A stretch of 64,000 nt of DNA from Trinickia sp036384755 (GTDB lineage Bacteria; Pseudomonadota; Gammaproteobacteria; Burkholderiales; Burkholderiaceae). Below, piece after piece: positions 44,260 to 51,298 of the stretch. Each line of letters opens with the position of its first letter. Within the stretch, counting starts at the first letter, position 1. The DNA lies in NCBI GenBank assembly GCA_036384755.1, contig DASVLS010000032.1:1-64000 (forward strand), in the 5' to 3' direction. The notes beneath the pieces are model-generated. The model was not told the DNA's origin, made no database searches, and was given only the letters and a program-made list of their open reading frames with translations. Both the position numbers and the translations under genes were made by a program.

Positions 44260-45504
44260 CTATGACGAATGGCGGTCATCCGGCGGCCGCCCGGCATTCG
44301 CCTCGCCATGGTCGTTGCCGGACGCCGCGAACGTGCGCGAGTTCGCGTCGTTGCGAAAGAGAATGGGGCGCTCGGTGGCCGGCTCTACGCTTTGCCTCGA
44401 TTGGGCCTGTTCGACGAACCGCACGATCTTCTCGTGATCGGGCGACTTACTGCAGACAGGGTCCGCATTGGCCGCATCGCCGGTCAGCAGATACGCCTGG
44501 CAGCGACAGCCGCCCAGATCTTTCGTGTTCTCTTCGCAACTGCGGCACGGCTCTTTCATCCAGTCGAAGCCGCGAAAGCGATTGAATGCGGCGCTGTCGT
44601 ACCAGATTTCGCGCAGAGCGGTTTCGGTCACGTTGGGGAACGTGAGGCCAGGCAGGCTCCGCGCGGCATGACACGGTAGCGCCGTGCCGTCGGGCGCCAC
44701 GCCGAGAAACACCGAGCCCCAGCCGTTCATGCAGCGCTTGGGCCGCTCTTCGAAGTAGTCGGGGACGACGAAAAAAATCCGGCACTTGTCGCCGTGAGTC
44801 TTGCGGTAACGCTCGACGACGGCCTCCGCTTCCACGAGCTGCTCGCGCGTCGGCAGCAGCTGAGCGCGGTTTTCCAACGCCCAGCCGTAATACTGCGTGT
44901 TGGCAAGTTCGAGATACTCCGCGCCCATCGCGAGCGCCATGTCGATGATCTTCTCGACATGCGGCAGGTTATAGCGATGCAGGACGCAATTGAGCACCAT
45001 CGGAAAGCCGTACGCCTTGATCGATGCCGCGACGCGGCGCTTCAGATCGAACGTCCGCGTGCTGCTGAGGAAGTCGTTCAAATGCTGCGTGGAGTCCTGA
45101 AACGAAAGCTGAATGTGATCGAGCCCGGCCGCTTTGAGTTCGGCGAGGCGCCGATCGGTCAATCCGATGCCCGACGTGATGAGGTTCGTGTAGAAGCCGA
45201 GTTCGCGCGCTTCCTTGACGAGGATCGTGAGATCGTCGCGCAGCAGCGGCTCGCCGCCGGACAGTCCCAGTTGCGCCGCGCCGAGCTCGCGCGCTTCGCG
45301 AAGCACTGCGATCCATTGGCCGGTGTCGAGCTCTCGCCGATTGGCGGCGTAGTCCACGGGGTTATAGCAGAACACGCAATGCAGCGGGCAGCGGTACGTG
45401 AGCTCGGCCAGCAGCCAAAGCGGCGGCGCTACGCTTGTCGTAGCGTCGCTCGGCGACGCAGCGGCAACGGACCCGGATGTCGAAATATCGCTCGCATCGC
45501 TCAT
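44260..45504 (-). CDS. pqqE: PqqE radical SAM enzyme
   Basis: This 414-residue radical-SAM/SPASM enzyme makes the Glu-Tyr carbon-carbon crosslink in the PqqA peptide during PQQ synthesis. The SAM cluster motif is C39-x3-C43-x2-C46 (YRCPLHCVFCYNP), followed by SGGEPLL. The auxiliary-cluster cysteines are present near the C-terminus (CRSCEE, GGCRCQAYLLTGD, PVCSKSP). The gene looks intact, with a non-conserved tail after about residue 375. Its start overlaps the stop of the pqqC remnant in ATGA. Without visible pqqA, pqqD or a whole pqqC at this locus it is probably idle unless those genes exist elsewhere. Confidence 0.92.
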   Translation of the reverse strand: MSDASDISTSGSVAAASPSDATTSVAPPLWLLAELTYRCPLHCVFCYNPVDYAANRRELDTGQWIAVLREARELGAAQLGLSGGEPLLRDDLTILVKEARELGFYTNLITSGIGLTDRRLAELKAAGLDHIQLSFQDSTQHLNDFLSSTRTFDLKRRVAASIKAYGFPMVLNCVLHRYNLPHVEKIIDMALAMGAEYLELANTQYYGWALENRAQLLPTREQLVEAEAVVERYRKTHGDKCRIFFVVPDYFEERPKRCMNGWGSVFLGVAPDGTALPCHAARSLPGLTFPNVTETALREIWYDSAAFNRFRGFDWMKEPCRSCEENTKDLGGCRCQAYLLTGDAANADPVCSKSPDHEKIVRFVEQAQSRQSVEPATERPILFRNDANSRTFAASGNDHGEANAGRPPDDRHSS

Positions 45505-45686
45505 ATCGCTACTCCGATCGTCAGCGCGCGTTCTTGCTGGTCGCGCCGCGTAAAGTGGTCGAGCGTCGCTTTCAGGCCGTGTTCGACATCGCGCAGCGCC
45601 GCCTCGAACGCTTCACGGCTGAGGGCAGGCTCGGCGGGGGCGATCCGGCGCACGGGTGCGGCGCCGAAGCTGTCGTCGATCGTCAT
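45501..45686 (-). pseudogene. pqqC: pqqC deletion remnant (61 codons)
   Basis: The short frame joins the start of PqqC (LSREAFEAALR) directly to its near-terminal segment (DVEHGLKATLDHFTRRDQQERAL), then ends in TIGVAI. A normal PqqC has about 170-200 residues between those parts, including the substrate- and O2-binding pocket, and about 25 after them. The final oxidase step of PQQ synthesis cannot be catalysed. The frame and the ATGA overlap with pqqE are preserved, and pqqD, normally between pqqC and pqqE, is absent. The last six residues may be what is left of another gene's end. Confidence 0.85.
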
Positions 45687-45759
45687 CGAATCGCGTCTCC
45701 ACTGAACTCGTTCTCGTGGCGGCCCCGATGCACCGGGCTTCGCCGCGGGCGGACGGCAG

Positions 45760-46689
45760 CTAAAGCTCGAACGCCATGCCGTCCTCGGCGACCTCGATGC
45801 CGTGCTCGGTCAATACTTGCCGTTCGGCGCCATCCTCGACCAGAATCGGATTCGTGTTGTTGATGTGAATCAGCACTTTGCGCACGCGGCGCAGCGCCGT
45901 CGATTCGATCGAATCGAGCACCTCGATCATTCCGCCTTTGCCCGACTGCGCCAAATGTCCCATGTCCGCGGCCGTCTTACCCGAGAGACCGAGTGCGATC
46001 ATTTCGTCGTCGGTCCAGGTCGTGCCGTCGACGAGCAGCAGATCGGCGGCTCGCATCGCCGCGAGCACGTGGGGCTCGATCCTGCCGAGGCCGGGCGCAT
46101 AGAACGCGCGCTTGCCCGTTTCGAGGTTCGTGATCGTGAGCCCGATGTTATCGCCGCGCTCGGGCGCGTCGCGATGCGGCGAGTAGGGCGGCGCCTTGCT
46201 CGAGAGCGGCAGGGCTTCGATGGCGATGCGCGGCAGGGCGGGGAGCAAAAGCGGCGCGCCGTCGAGCGGAATCGGATGATGGGTCACGCCGCAGTAGTGC
46301 GAGAGGATCGGCCCGATCGGAAAGCCCGTCGTCAAATCCTGCCAGACGGCGTGCGTCGCATAGAGCGGCAGCGGTGCGCCGCGTTCGCGCAGCATGAGCA
46401 GCCCCGTCACGTGATCGATTTGCGCGTCCATGACGAGCACCGCTGCGATGCCGGTGTCGCGTACGCGCCGCGCGGGCTGCAACTCCGGGTGCGCGGCGAT
46501 TTGCGCGAGCAGATCGGGAGATGCGTTGACGAGCAGCCAATCCGCCCCGTCGGCGCTGATGGCGATCGACGACTGCGTGCGCGGCCGCGCCTTGACGGTC
46601 CCGCGCCGCAGGCCGTCGCAGTTGCGGCAGTTGCAGTTCCATTGCGGAAACCCGCCGCCCGCCGATGAGCCGAGCACTTTGATTTTCAT
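45760..46689 (-). CDS. pqqB: PqqB metallo-beta-lactamase-fold protein
   Basis: The 309-residue protein starts with KIKVLGSSAGGGFPQWNCNC, diagnostic for PqqB. It contains the Cys-rich NCNCRNC site and the metal ligand pattern MDAQIDHVTGLL, with INNTNPIL near the end. PqqB acts as an iron-dependent hydroxylase on the crosslinked Glu-Tyr intermediate. The ATG at 46689 starts at the conserved N-terminus. GAGGA lies about 12 bp upstream. The gene is full length, in contrast to the flanking pqqC and cytochrome remnants. No PqqA-like short frame is visible before it. Confidence 0.92.
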   Translation of the reverse strand: MKIKVLGSSAGGGFPQWNCNCRNCDGLRRGTVKARPRTQSSIAISADGADWLLVNASPDLLAQIAAHPELQPARRVRDTGIAAVLVMDAQIDHVTGLLMLRERGAPLPLYATHAVWQDLTTGFPIGPILSHYCGVTHHPIPLDGAPLLLPALPRIAIEALPLSSKAPPYSPHRDAPERGDNIGLTITNLETGKRAFYAPGLGRIEPHVLAAMRAADLLLVDGTTWTDDEMIALGLSGKTAADMGHLAQSGKGGMIEVLDSIESTALRRVRKVLIHINNTNPILVEDGAERQVLTEHGIEVAEDGMAFEL

Positions 46690-46702
46690 GCGATGCGAGT
46701 CC

Positions 46703-46888
46703 TCATAGGCGGCGTCCGGAGGCCTTCGAGCGTGTTCTTTGCGGCAGCATCGTCCCGAGCAGCGCGTCTCGATCGACGAATGCATGCTTGAGCGCGCCCG
46801 CGATATGCAGAACGACGAATGCGATCATCGCATAAGCGAGCAGATGATGCGCGCCAAAAAACAGGCCGCGAAGCGATTTCGTGGACAA
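46703..46888 (-). pseudogene. Cytochrome b561-family remnant
   Basis: The frame encodes only the last part of a di-haem cytochrome b561 protein: LRGLFFGAHHLLAYAMIAFVVLHIAGALKHAFVDRDALLGTMLP. One haem-ligand His region and the terminal helix are kept. The first two or three transmembrane helices, about 110-130 residues, are missing, and the frame starts at a TTG. It lies between fghA and pqqB, a position where intact b561 genes occur in related formaldehyde/PQQ clusters. Confidence 0.75.
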
Positions 46889-46922
46889 CGTGCGGCAGTA
46901 TCAGGCCGGGTGGTCGGCACGA

Positions 46923-47753
46923 TCAGCGCAACGCGCTCGCGTGATGGGCAATGTGCTCGCCGATGAAGCTGGCGATGAAGTAATAGCTGTGGTCGTAGCC
47001 TGAGCGCAGATTGAGCGCTAGCGGATGTCCCGTCGCTTCGCAGGCTTCGCGCAACAGTTCGGGCTTCAACTGCTTGTCCAGGAATTCATCGCTGTCGCCT
47101 TGGTCGACCCACAGCGTCAGCCGCTCTTTCGCGACCTTGACGAGCTCGGACGCATCGTACTGCTTCCAAGCCTGCCGATCGTCGCCGAGATAGGCCGCGA
47201 ACGCCTTTTCGCCCCAGGGTACCTGGCTCGGCGCGACGATCGGCGAAAACGCCGACACGCTGCGATAGCGGCCGGGGTTGCGCAGCGCGATGGTCAATGC
47301 GCCATGCCCGCCCATGGAGTGTCCGCTGATCGCGCGTGCATCGGTGGCCGGAAACTCGGCTTCGATCAATGCCGGCAACTCGTCGACGACATAGTCGTAC
47401 ATGCGGTAATGCTTGGCCCACGGTTGCCGCGTGGCGTTTAGGTAGAAGCCGGCGCCTTTGCCGAGATCGTAGGCCGGGTCGTCGGCCACGTCGTCGCCGC
47501 GGGGACTCGTGTCCGGCGCGACGATGATGAGGCCGTGTTCCTCTGCATAACGTTGAGCGCCGCTTTTCGTAATGAAGTTTTGCTCGGTGCAGGTCAAGCC
47601 GGAAAGCCAGTACAGAACCGGGCACTTCTGGCCGCGCAAAGCCGCGCTGGGCAAATAAATGCCGAACCGCATCTCGCACTGGAGGGTGGGGGAGGCGTGC
47701 TTCCACACATCCTGGTATCCATCATGACAAACGTGTCGCTCAACGCGTTCCAT
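46923..47753 (-). CDS. fghA: S-formylglutathione hydrolase
   Basis: The 276-residue serine esterase of the esterase-D family has nucleophile motif SGHSMGGHGAL, upstream LSGLTCTEQNF and the late catalytic His region SGYDHSYYF. It hydrolyses S-formylglutathione to formate and glutathione, the step after FrmA in formaldehyde detoxification. I start it at the ATG at 47753 (MERVERHV). Bases upstream belong to the gfa remnant. The operon order frmR-frmA-gfa'-fghA fits. Confidence 0.92.
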   Translation of the reverse strand: MERVERHVCHDGYQDVWKHASPTLQCEMRFGIYLPSAALRGQKCPVLYWLSGLTCTEQNFITKSGAQRYAEEHGLIIVAPDTSPRGDDVADDPAYDLGKGAGFYLNATRQPWAKHYRMYDYVVDELPALIEAEFPATDARAISGHSMGGHGALTIALRNPGRYRSVSAFSPIVAPSQVPWGEKAFAAYLGDDRQAWKQYDASELVKVAKERLTLWVDQGDSDEFLDKQLKPELLREACEATGHPLALNLRSGYDHSYYFIASFIGEHIAHHASALR

Positions 47754-47758
47754 GTCGA

Positions 47759-47908
47759 TCAAGCCTCCGAGTGATTGAACAACACTTGCGAGTCCACGCG
47801 CACCTCGACGGGATCGGTGGCACATGAGCAACGTAAGGCGCCGCCTTCGAAATCGCTCGCGCCTTTCTGGATGCCGTGGTCGACGCTAGGGTGAATTGCC
47901 GTGGTCAT
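47759..47908 (-). pseudogene. gfa: gfa remnant (49 codons)
   Basis: The frame from the ATG at 47908 gives MTTAIHPSVDHGIQKGASD and continues to VRVDSQVLFNH, then ends in SEA and a stop. This matches the first 45 or so residues of glutathione-dependent formaldehyde-activating enzyme (Gfa), about 190 residues long. The catalytic zinc cysteines that follow the NH in normal Gfa (CGCTKC) are gone. The deletion ends 5 bp before the fghA start. The fragment cannot be active. Formaldehyde and glutathione also condense spontaneously, so FrmA can still work. Confidence 0.85.
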
Positions 47909-47951
47909 GACCTGTCTCCTGGTTGGGGTCGCTGTTGTCGTTGCCGATCGA

Positions 47952-49061
47952 TCAATAGTGAACGACGGTGCGGATCGACTTGCCTTCGTGCATCAGATCG
48001 AATGCTTCGTTGATCTCGGGGAGCGATTTGGTATGCGTGACGAACGGAGCGAGCTGGATCTTTCCAGCCATGGCGTCTTCCACCATGCCGGGCAACTGCG
48101 AGCGGCCCTTGACGCCGCCGAACGCGGTGCCGAGCCAGCGGCGGCCCGTGACGAGCTGGAACGGACGCGTGGAGATTTCCTGGCCCGCGCCTGCTACGCC
48201 GATGATGACCGACTGGCCCCACCCGCGATGGGCGCATTCGAGCGCGGCGCGCATCACGTTGACGTTGCCGATGCATTCGAAGCTGTGGTCGACGCCCCAA
48301 CCCGTCATCTCCACGATAACTTGCTGAATCGGCTTCTCGTGGTCTTTCGGGTTCACGCAATCGGTGGCGCCGAACACGCGCGCGAGGTCGAATTTGCTCG
48401 GGTTCGTATCGATGGCGATGATGCGGCCGGCCTTCGCGAGCTTGGCGCCTTGGATGACGGCCAGGCCGATGCCGCCCAGGCCGAATACGGCCACCGAGTC
48501 GCCTTCTTGAACCTTGGCCGTGTTCTTGACGGCGCCGAGCCCGGTGGTGACGCCGCAACCGAGCAAGCAGACCTGCTCGGGATTGGCGTCGGGGCTGATC
48601 TTGGCCAGCGAGACTTCGGCCACGACGGTGTATTCGCTGAACGTCGAGCAGCCCATGTAGTGATAGACGGGCTGGCCGTTATAGCTGAAGCGCGTGGTGC
48701 CGTCGGGCATCACGCCTTTGCCCTGCGTGGCGCGCACGGCCACGCACAAGTTGGTCTTGCCGCTCTTACAGAAGAGGCATTCGCCGCATTCGGCCGTGTA
48801 GAGCGGGATCACGTGGTCGCCGGGCTTCACGCTCGTCACGCCTTCGCCCACTTCCACGACGATGCCCGCGCCTTCGTGGCCGAGCACGGCGGGGAAGAGG
48901 CCTTCGGGATCGTCGCCCGAGAGCGTGAAGGCGTCGGTGTGGCACACGCCGGTGTGCGTGATCTTCACGAGCACTTCGCCCTTGCGAGGCGGTTCGACGT
49001 CGATCTCTACGATTTCGAGGGGTTTGCCAGGCCCGAATGCAACGGCAGCACGTGATTTCAT
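47952..49061 (-). CDS. frmA: S-(hydroxymethyl)glutathione dehydrogenase (class III ADH)
   Basis: The 369-residue zinc alcohol dehydrogenase has catalytic zinc site THTGVCHTDAF and GHEGAGIV, a structural zinc lobe (CGECLFCKSGKTNLC) and Rossmann motif GLGGIGLAVIQGAKLA. Class III-specific stretches such as HYMGCSTFSEYTVV identify it as the glutathione-dependent formaldehyde dehydrogenase (FrmA/AdhC). GAAGGA six bases before the ATG is a good ribosome site. It follows frmR by 64 bp and is followed by gfa' and fghA. Confidence 0.95.
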   Translation of the reverse strand: MKSRAAVAFGPGKPLEIVEIDVEPPRKGEVLVKITHTGVCHTDAFTLSGDDPEGLFPAVLGHEGAGIVVEVGEGVTSVKPGDHVIPLYTAECGECLFCKSGKTNLCVAVRATQGKGVMPDGTTRFSYNGQPVYHYMGCSTFSEYTVVAEVSLAKISPDANPEQVCLLGCGVTTGLGAVKNTAKVQEGDSVAVFGLGGIGLAVIQGAKLAKAGRIIAIDTNPSKFDLARVFGATDCVNPKDHEKPIQQVIVEMTGWGVDHSFECIGNVNVMRAALECAHRGWGQSVIIGVAGAGQEISTRPFQLVTGRRWLGTAFGGVKGRSQLPGMVEDAMAGKIQLAPFVTHTKSLPEINEAFDLMHEGKSIRTVVHY

Positions 49062-49125
49062 GTCAGTCCTTCAAGCGAATATGGGTGGGGCAGTCGGCGC
49101 TATCGGACGGCCGCTAAAAATAGCC

Positions 49126-49401
49126 TCAACGAAGATAAGAGCGAACGAGGGAAACAACGTCGTCAATCGAGCCTTGCTGTGCACCGTTCGGCTGCGCGAC
49201 ATGTGAAAACTCTTCTCGCAAGTGACTTTCGAGGACGCCGGCCATCAGGCCGTTGACGGCGCCGCGAACGGCCGCGATCTGCTGAAGAATCGGGCCGCAG
49301 TCGGCCCCTTCCTCGAGCGCGCGTTCGAGCGCGTCGATCTGTCCTTTCACTCGACGGACACGGGCGAGCACCCGCTTTTTCTCTTCTGCAGTGTGTGGCA
49401 T
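49126..49401 (-). CDS. frmR: FrmR formaldehyde-responsive repressor
   Basis: The 91-residue all-helical CsoR/RcnR-family repressor has Pro2, Cys35 and His60, the residues that sense formaldehyde or bind metal in FrmR. The surrounding motifs are EGADCGPILQQIAAVRGA and ESHLREE. With the perfect inverted repeat just upstream, this supports FrmR rather than CsoR. It heads the frm operon and should be autoregulated and released by formaldehyde. The longer frame extending to 50403 is antisense to the Fic gene and not real. Confidence 0.9.
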   Translation of the reverse strand: MPHTAEEKKRVLARVRRVKGQIDALERALEEGADCGPILQQIAAVRGAVNGLMAGVLESHLREEFSHVAQPNGAQQGSIDDVVSLVRSYLR

Positions 49402-49422
49402 CGTGTGGCCGTAGGGAACTCC

Positions 49423-49450
49423 GGTGGAGTATAGGCTAGCATACTCCACC
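49423..49450 (-). promoter_or_regulatory. frm operator (perfect inverted repeat)
   Basis: GGTGGAGTAT (49423-49432) and ATACTCCACC (49441-49450) are exact inverted repeats around an 8-bp spacer, 21 bp before frmR. The A/T-flanked G/C tract is the style of site bound by CsoR/FrmR tetramers, so this is the probable FrmR operator overlapping the promoter. Confidence 0.75.
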
Positions 49451-49538
49451 CCAGTATGAAAGGCGAGTTTCGCGAGAGTGCTGGAGATTGACGCAGACGC
49501 GCTCGGTTTCGAGCGCTGCAAATGATCGGGCGAACTGC

Positions 49539-50885
49539 CTAGCGCGGCCTCCCGTCTCCAATCCACGCTTCGGTGGTGCGCATCGTCAAACGGTAACGCG
49601 CGCAATTGAAGACCTCGAGTGCGGCGAGTTCCTCGTCCAGCAGCGAGCGAAAAGCCTTCGCGGATTCCTCGGCCAGTCCGAGGTCGGCTACCGCCGCGTC
49701 GGCCGTTTTGCGGTCTCTCACGATCATTCCTATCGCGTCGTTGAGCGCTTGCCGATAGCGCAGCCGGAGCGGGTCGGGAGCGCCCATCGATTCGAGCACG
49801 ACCTCGTATTTTCTGATCGACCGCCGGTAGATCCACTCGAAGAGATCGGCCGCGATCGACACGTCGCGAAACTCGTAGATACCCATCATCGCGGCGGCAT
49901 AGTCGCTTTGATCGACATCGAGGAACGACAGCGGGGCGCAGTTGTACAGCATGAGCGGAACGTTGGCTGCGAGCCGGCTCGTGCGCTTGTTGCCGTCCTC
50001 GAACGGCTGCAAATAGGCAAGGTTGACCCAGAGAAAGAACGCAGCCTCGATAGGGTTGAGAATCGACTTCGCCTTTTCGACGATGTGTTCGAACATCTCT
50101 TGCAAGACAGACGGCGCCTGAGCAGGCAAGTAGGCGGTATCGCTGATATTCACGACCTTCTTTCGAATCGTACCCAGGCCGTGAACATCCGCCAGCAAGT
50201 CTCTCATCAGAACGGCGTGCAAGTTGCGGATCAGGCCGGCGGAGAGACCTTCTTCGGGAACGGCGTCCACGAGGAACTCGATAGCGCTCTTGTGATTGAG
50301 CAACATGATCGCGTCGAAGTCGCCGTCGGCCGTGCCGCTCTCGAAGAGGCGTTTCGTTTCGAGCAGCGTATACCGGTTGCCTTCCAACCGGGACGACGAC
50401 CACGACAAGTCGATCAGCAACTGCTCGAGTACTTTTCTTGCGTAGGTGCCGGCCGGGTGGCGGTCGCGCATACGCCCTTCGGCAGCGAGCGCCGTGGTCA
50501 ACGATTCGGGTAGCAGCGACGTCGTGTTGGGCGCGTACCGGTCGACGAATTCGCGCTTATAGGACACGGGTTCGCGTGCGGCGAGCGGGACGGTCAGCCG
50601 CGCCCGCAGGGTTCGGCTGGCCGGGGACCATGTCGGCCCCCCTGCGGCGCCGATCGACGAGGTAGACGATGCCGACGGTTCGGCGAGCGTGTAGCGTGTC
50701 GCGCGCGCGTTGCCATGCCGAATGACTTGGCCGGCGGTAACCAGTTTGTCGAGCGCACGTTTTACCGTGGCCGAGCTCTTGCCTACTCCTGCCACGAGCT
50801 GGCTCGACGTCAGGTGAAGGGGGCGCTCCCCCGGTTGGGGGACAAGAATCCGCAGGATCTCGGCTTCGAGGGGGTGTTGGCTCAT
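49539..50885 (-). CDS. Fic-domain protein with N-terminal winged helix and variant active site
   Basis: The 448-residue protein starts with a winged-helix segment (residues about 5-68, LTSSQLVAGVGKSSATVKRALDKL). A Fic core spans about 105-360, with an inhibitory-helix motif SSRLEG matching the (S/T)xxxE(G/N) pattern. The Fic loop reads LQPFEDGNKRTSR, so the usual catalytic His is Gln. Fic enzymes transfer AMP or related groups to target hydroxyls. This variant may be inactive in AMPylation or use different chemistry. The DNA-binding part and the repeat array directly before the gene suggest autoregulation. No separate antitoxin gene is adjacent. No Shine-Dalgarno sequence is visible. The repeat nearest the start lies where one would be. 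Confidence 0.85.
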   Translation of the reverse strand: MSQHPLEAEILRILVPQPGERPLHLTSSQLVAGVGKSSATVKRALDKLVTAGQVIRHGNARATRYTLAEPSASSTSSIGAAGGPTWSPASRTLRARLTVPLAAREPVSYKREFVDRYAPNTTSLLPESLTTALAAEGRMRDRHPAGTYARKVLEQLLIDLSWSSSRLEGNRYTLLETKRLFESGTADGDFDAIMLLNHKSAIEFLVDAVPEEGLSAGLIRNLHAVLMRDLLADVHGLGTIRKKVVNISDTAYLPAQAPSVLQEMFEHIVEKAKSILNPIEAAFFLWVNLAYLQPFEDGNKRTSRLAANVPLMLYNCAPLSFLDVDQSDYAAAMMGIYEFRDVSIAADLFEWIYRRSIRKYEVVLESMGAPDPLRLRYRQALNDAIGMIVRDRKTADAAVADLGLAEESAKAFRSLLDEELAALEVFNCARYRLTMRTTEAWIGDGRPR

Positions 50886-50887
50886 GG

Positions 50888-51069
50888 AATCGGCTCAAAA
50901 TCGGCTCACGGTTGAGCCGATTTTGAGCCGATATGAGCCGATTCGCAAGCTAGACAGGCATTTTGAGCCGATTCTCAGCCCGCCGTGAGCCGATTGTGAG
51001 CCAATACGGTCCGATTTGAGCCGATTCAACGTCAAAAATGAGCCGATTCCAGCCGCCGTTGAGCCGATT
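50888..51069. repeat. Helically phased 10-bp repeat array (iteron-like) before the Fic gene
   Basis: TGAGCCGATT or its complement occurs about twelve times in 182 bp. Starts are at 50888 and 50899 (as AATCGGCTCA), 50913, 50924 (last base A), 50934, 50964, 50986, 50997 (degenerate), 51007 (half), 51017, 51039 and 51060. Intervals are 11, 14, 11, 10, 30, 22, 11, 10, 10, 22 and 21 bp, mostly multiples of one helical turn. The first copy begins 3 bp from the ATG. Another degenerate copy is at 51214-51223. I infer operator sites for a DNA-binding protein, most simply the Fic protein's own winged helix. Confidence 0.9.
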
Positions 51070-51298
51070 CTCGACCTCGTCGCCGAAGCGATTGCCGCAC
51101 TACCGCATTGCACAATTTTTGCCGTTACCGCGTCGCGAGCCGGCACCGCTGCAAAAAAGTACATAAAAAACGGCGTAAAGTTGGTGGAATGACAGGGGCG
51201 GACGCCCTAAATTTGAGCCCATAAGGTGTCGAGCCGCCGCTCAACGCGAGACAGAGACGGCGGTGCGCCAAAAGCAAGCGATCGGAGACAGCACCATC
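51070..51298. other. Remaining intergenic sequence before the AraC gene
   Basis: About 230 bp with no gene. An A-rich stretch at 51151-51176 (AAAAAAGTACATAAAAAACG) may be promoter DNA for the AraC gene. CGGAGACAG at 51284-51292 is its likely ribosome site. Confidence 0.35.

Noticed and set aside
49402..50403. N-terminal extension of the FrmR frame by more than 300 codons
   Set aside because: It runs antisense through the Fic gene. FrmR has a fixed size of about 91 residues, beginning Met-Pro as here.
50888..51069. CRISPR-like interpretation of the repeat array
   Set aside because: Units are only 10 bp, occur in both orientations, have no uniform spacers and no cas genes are near.
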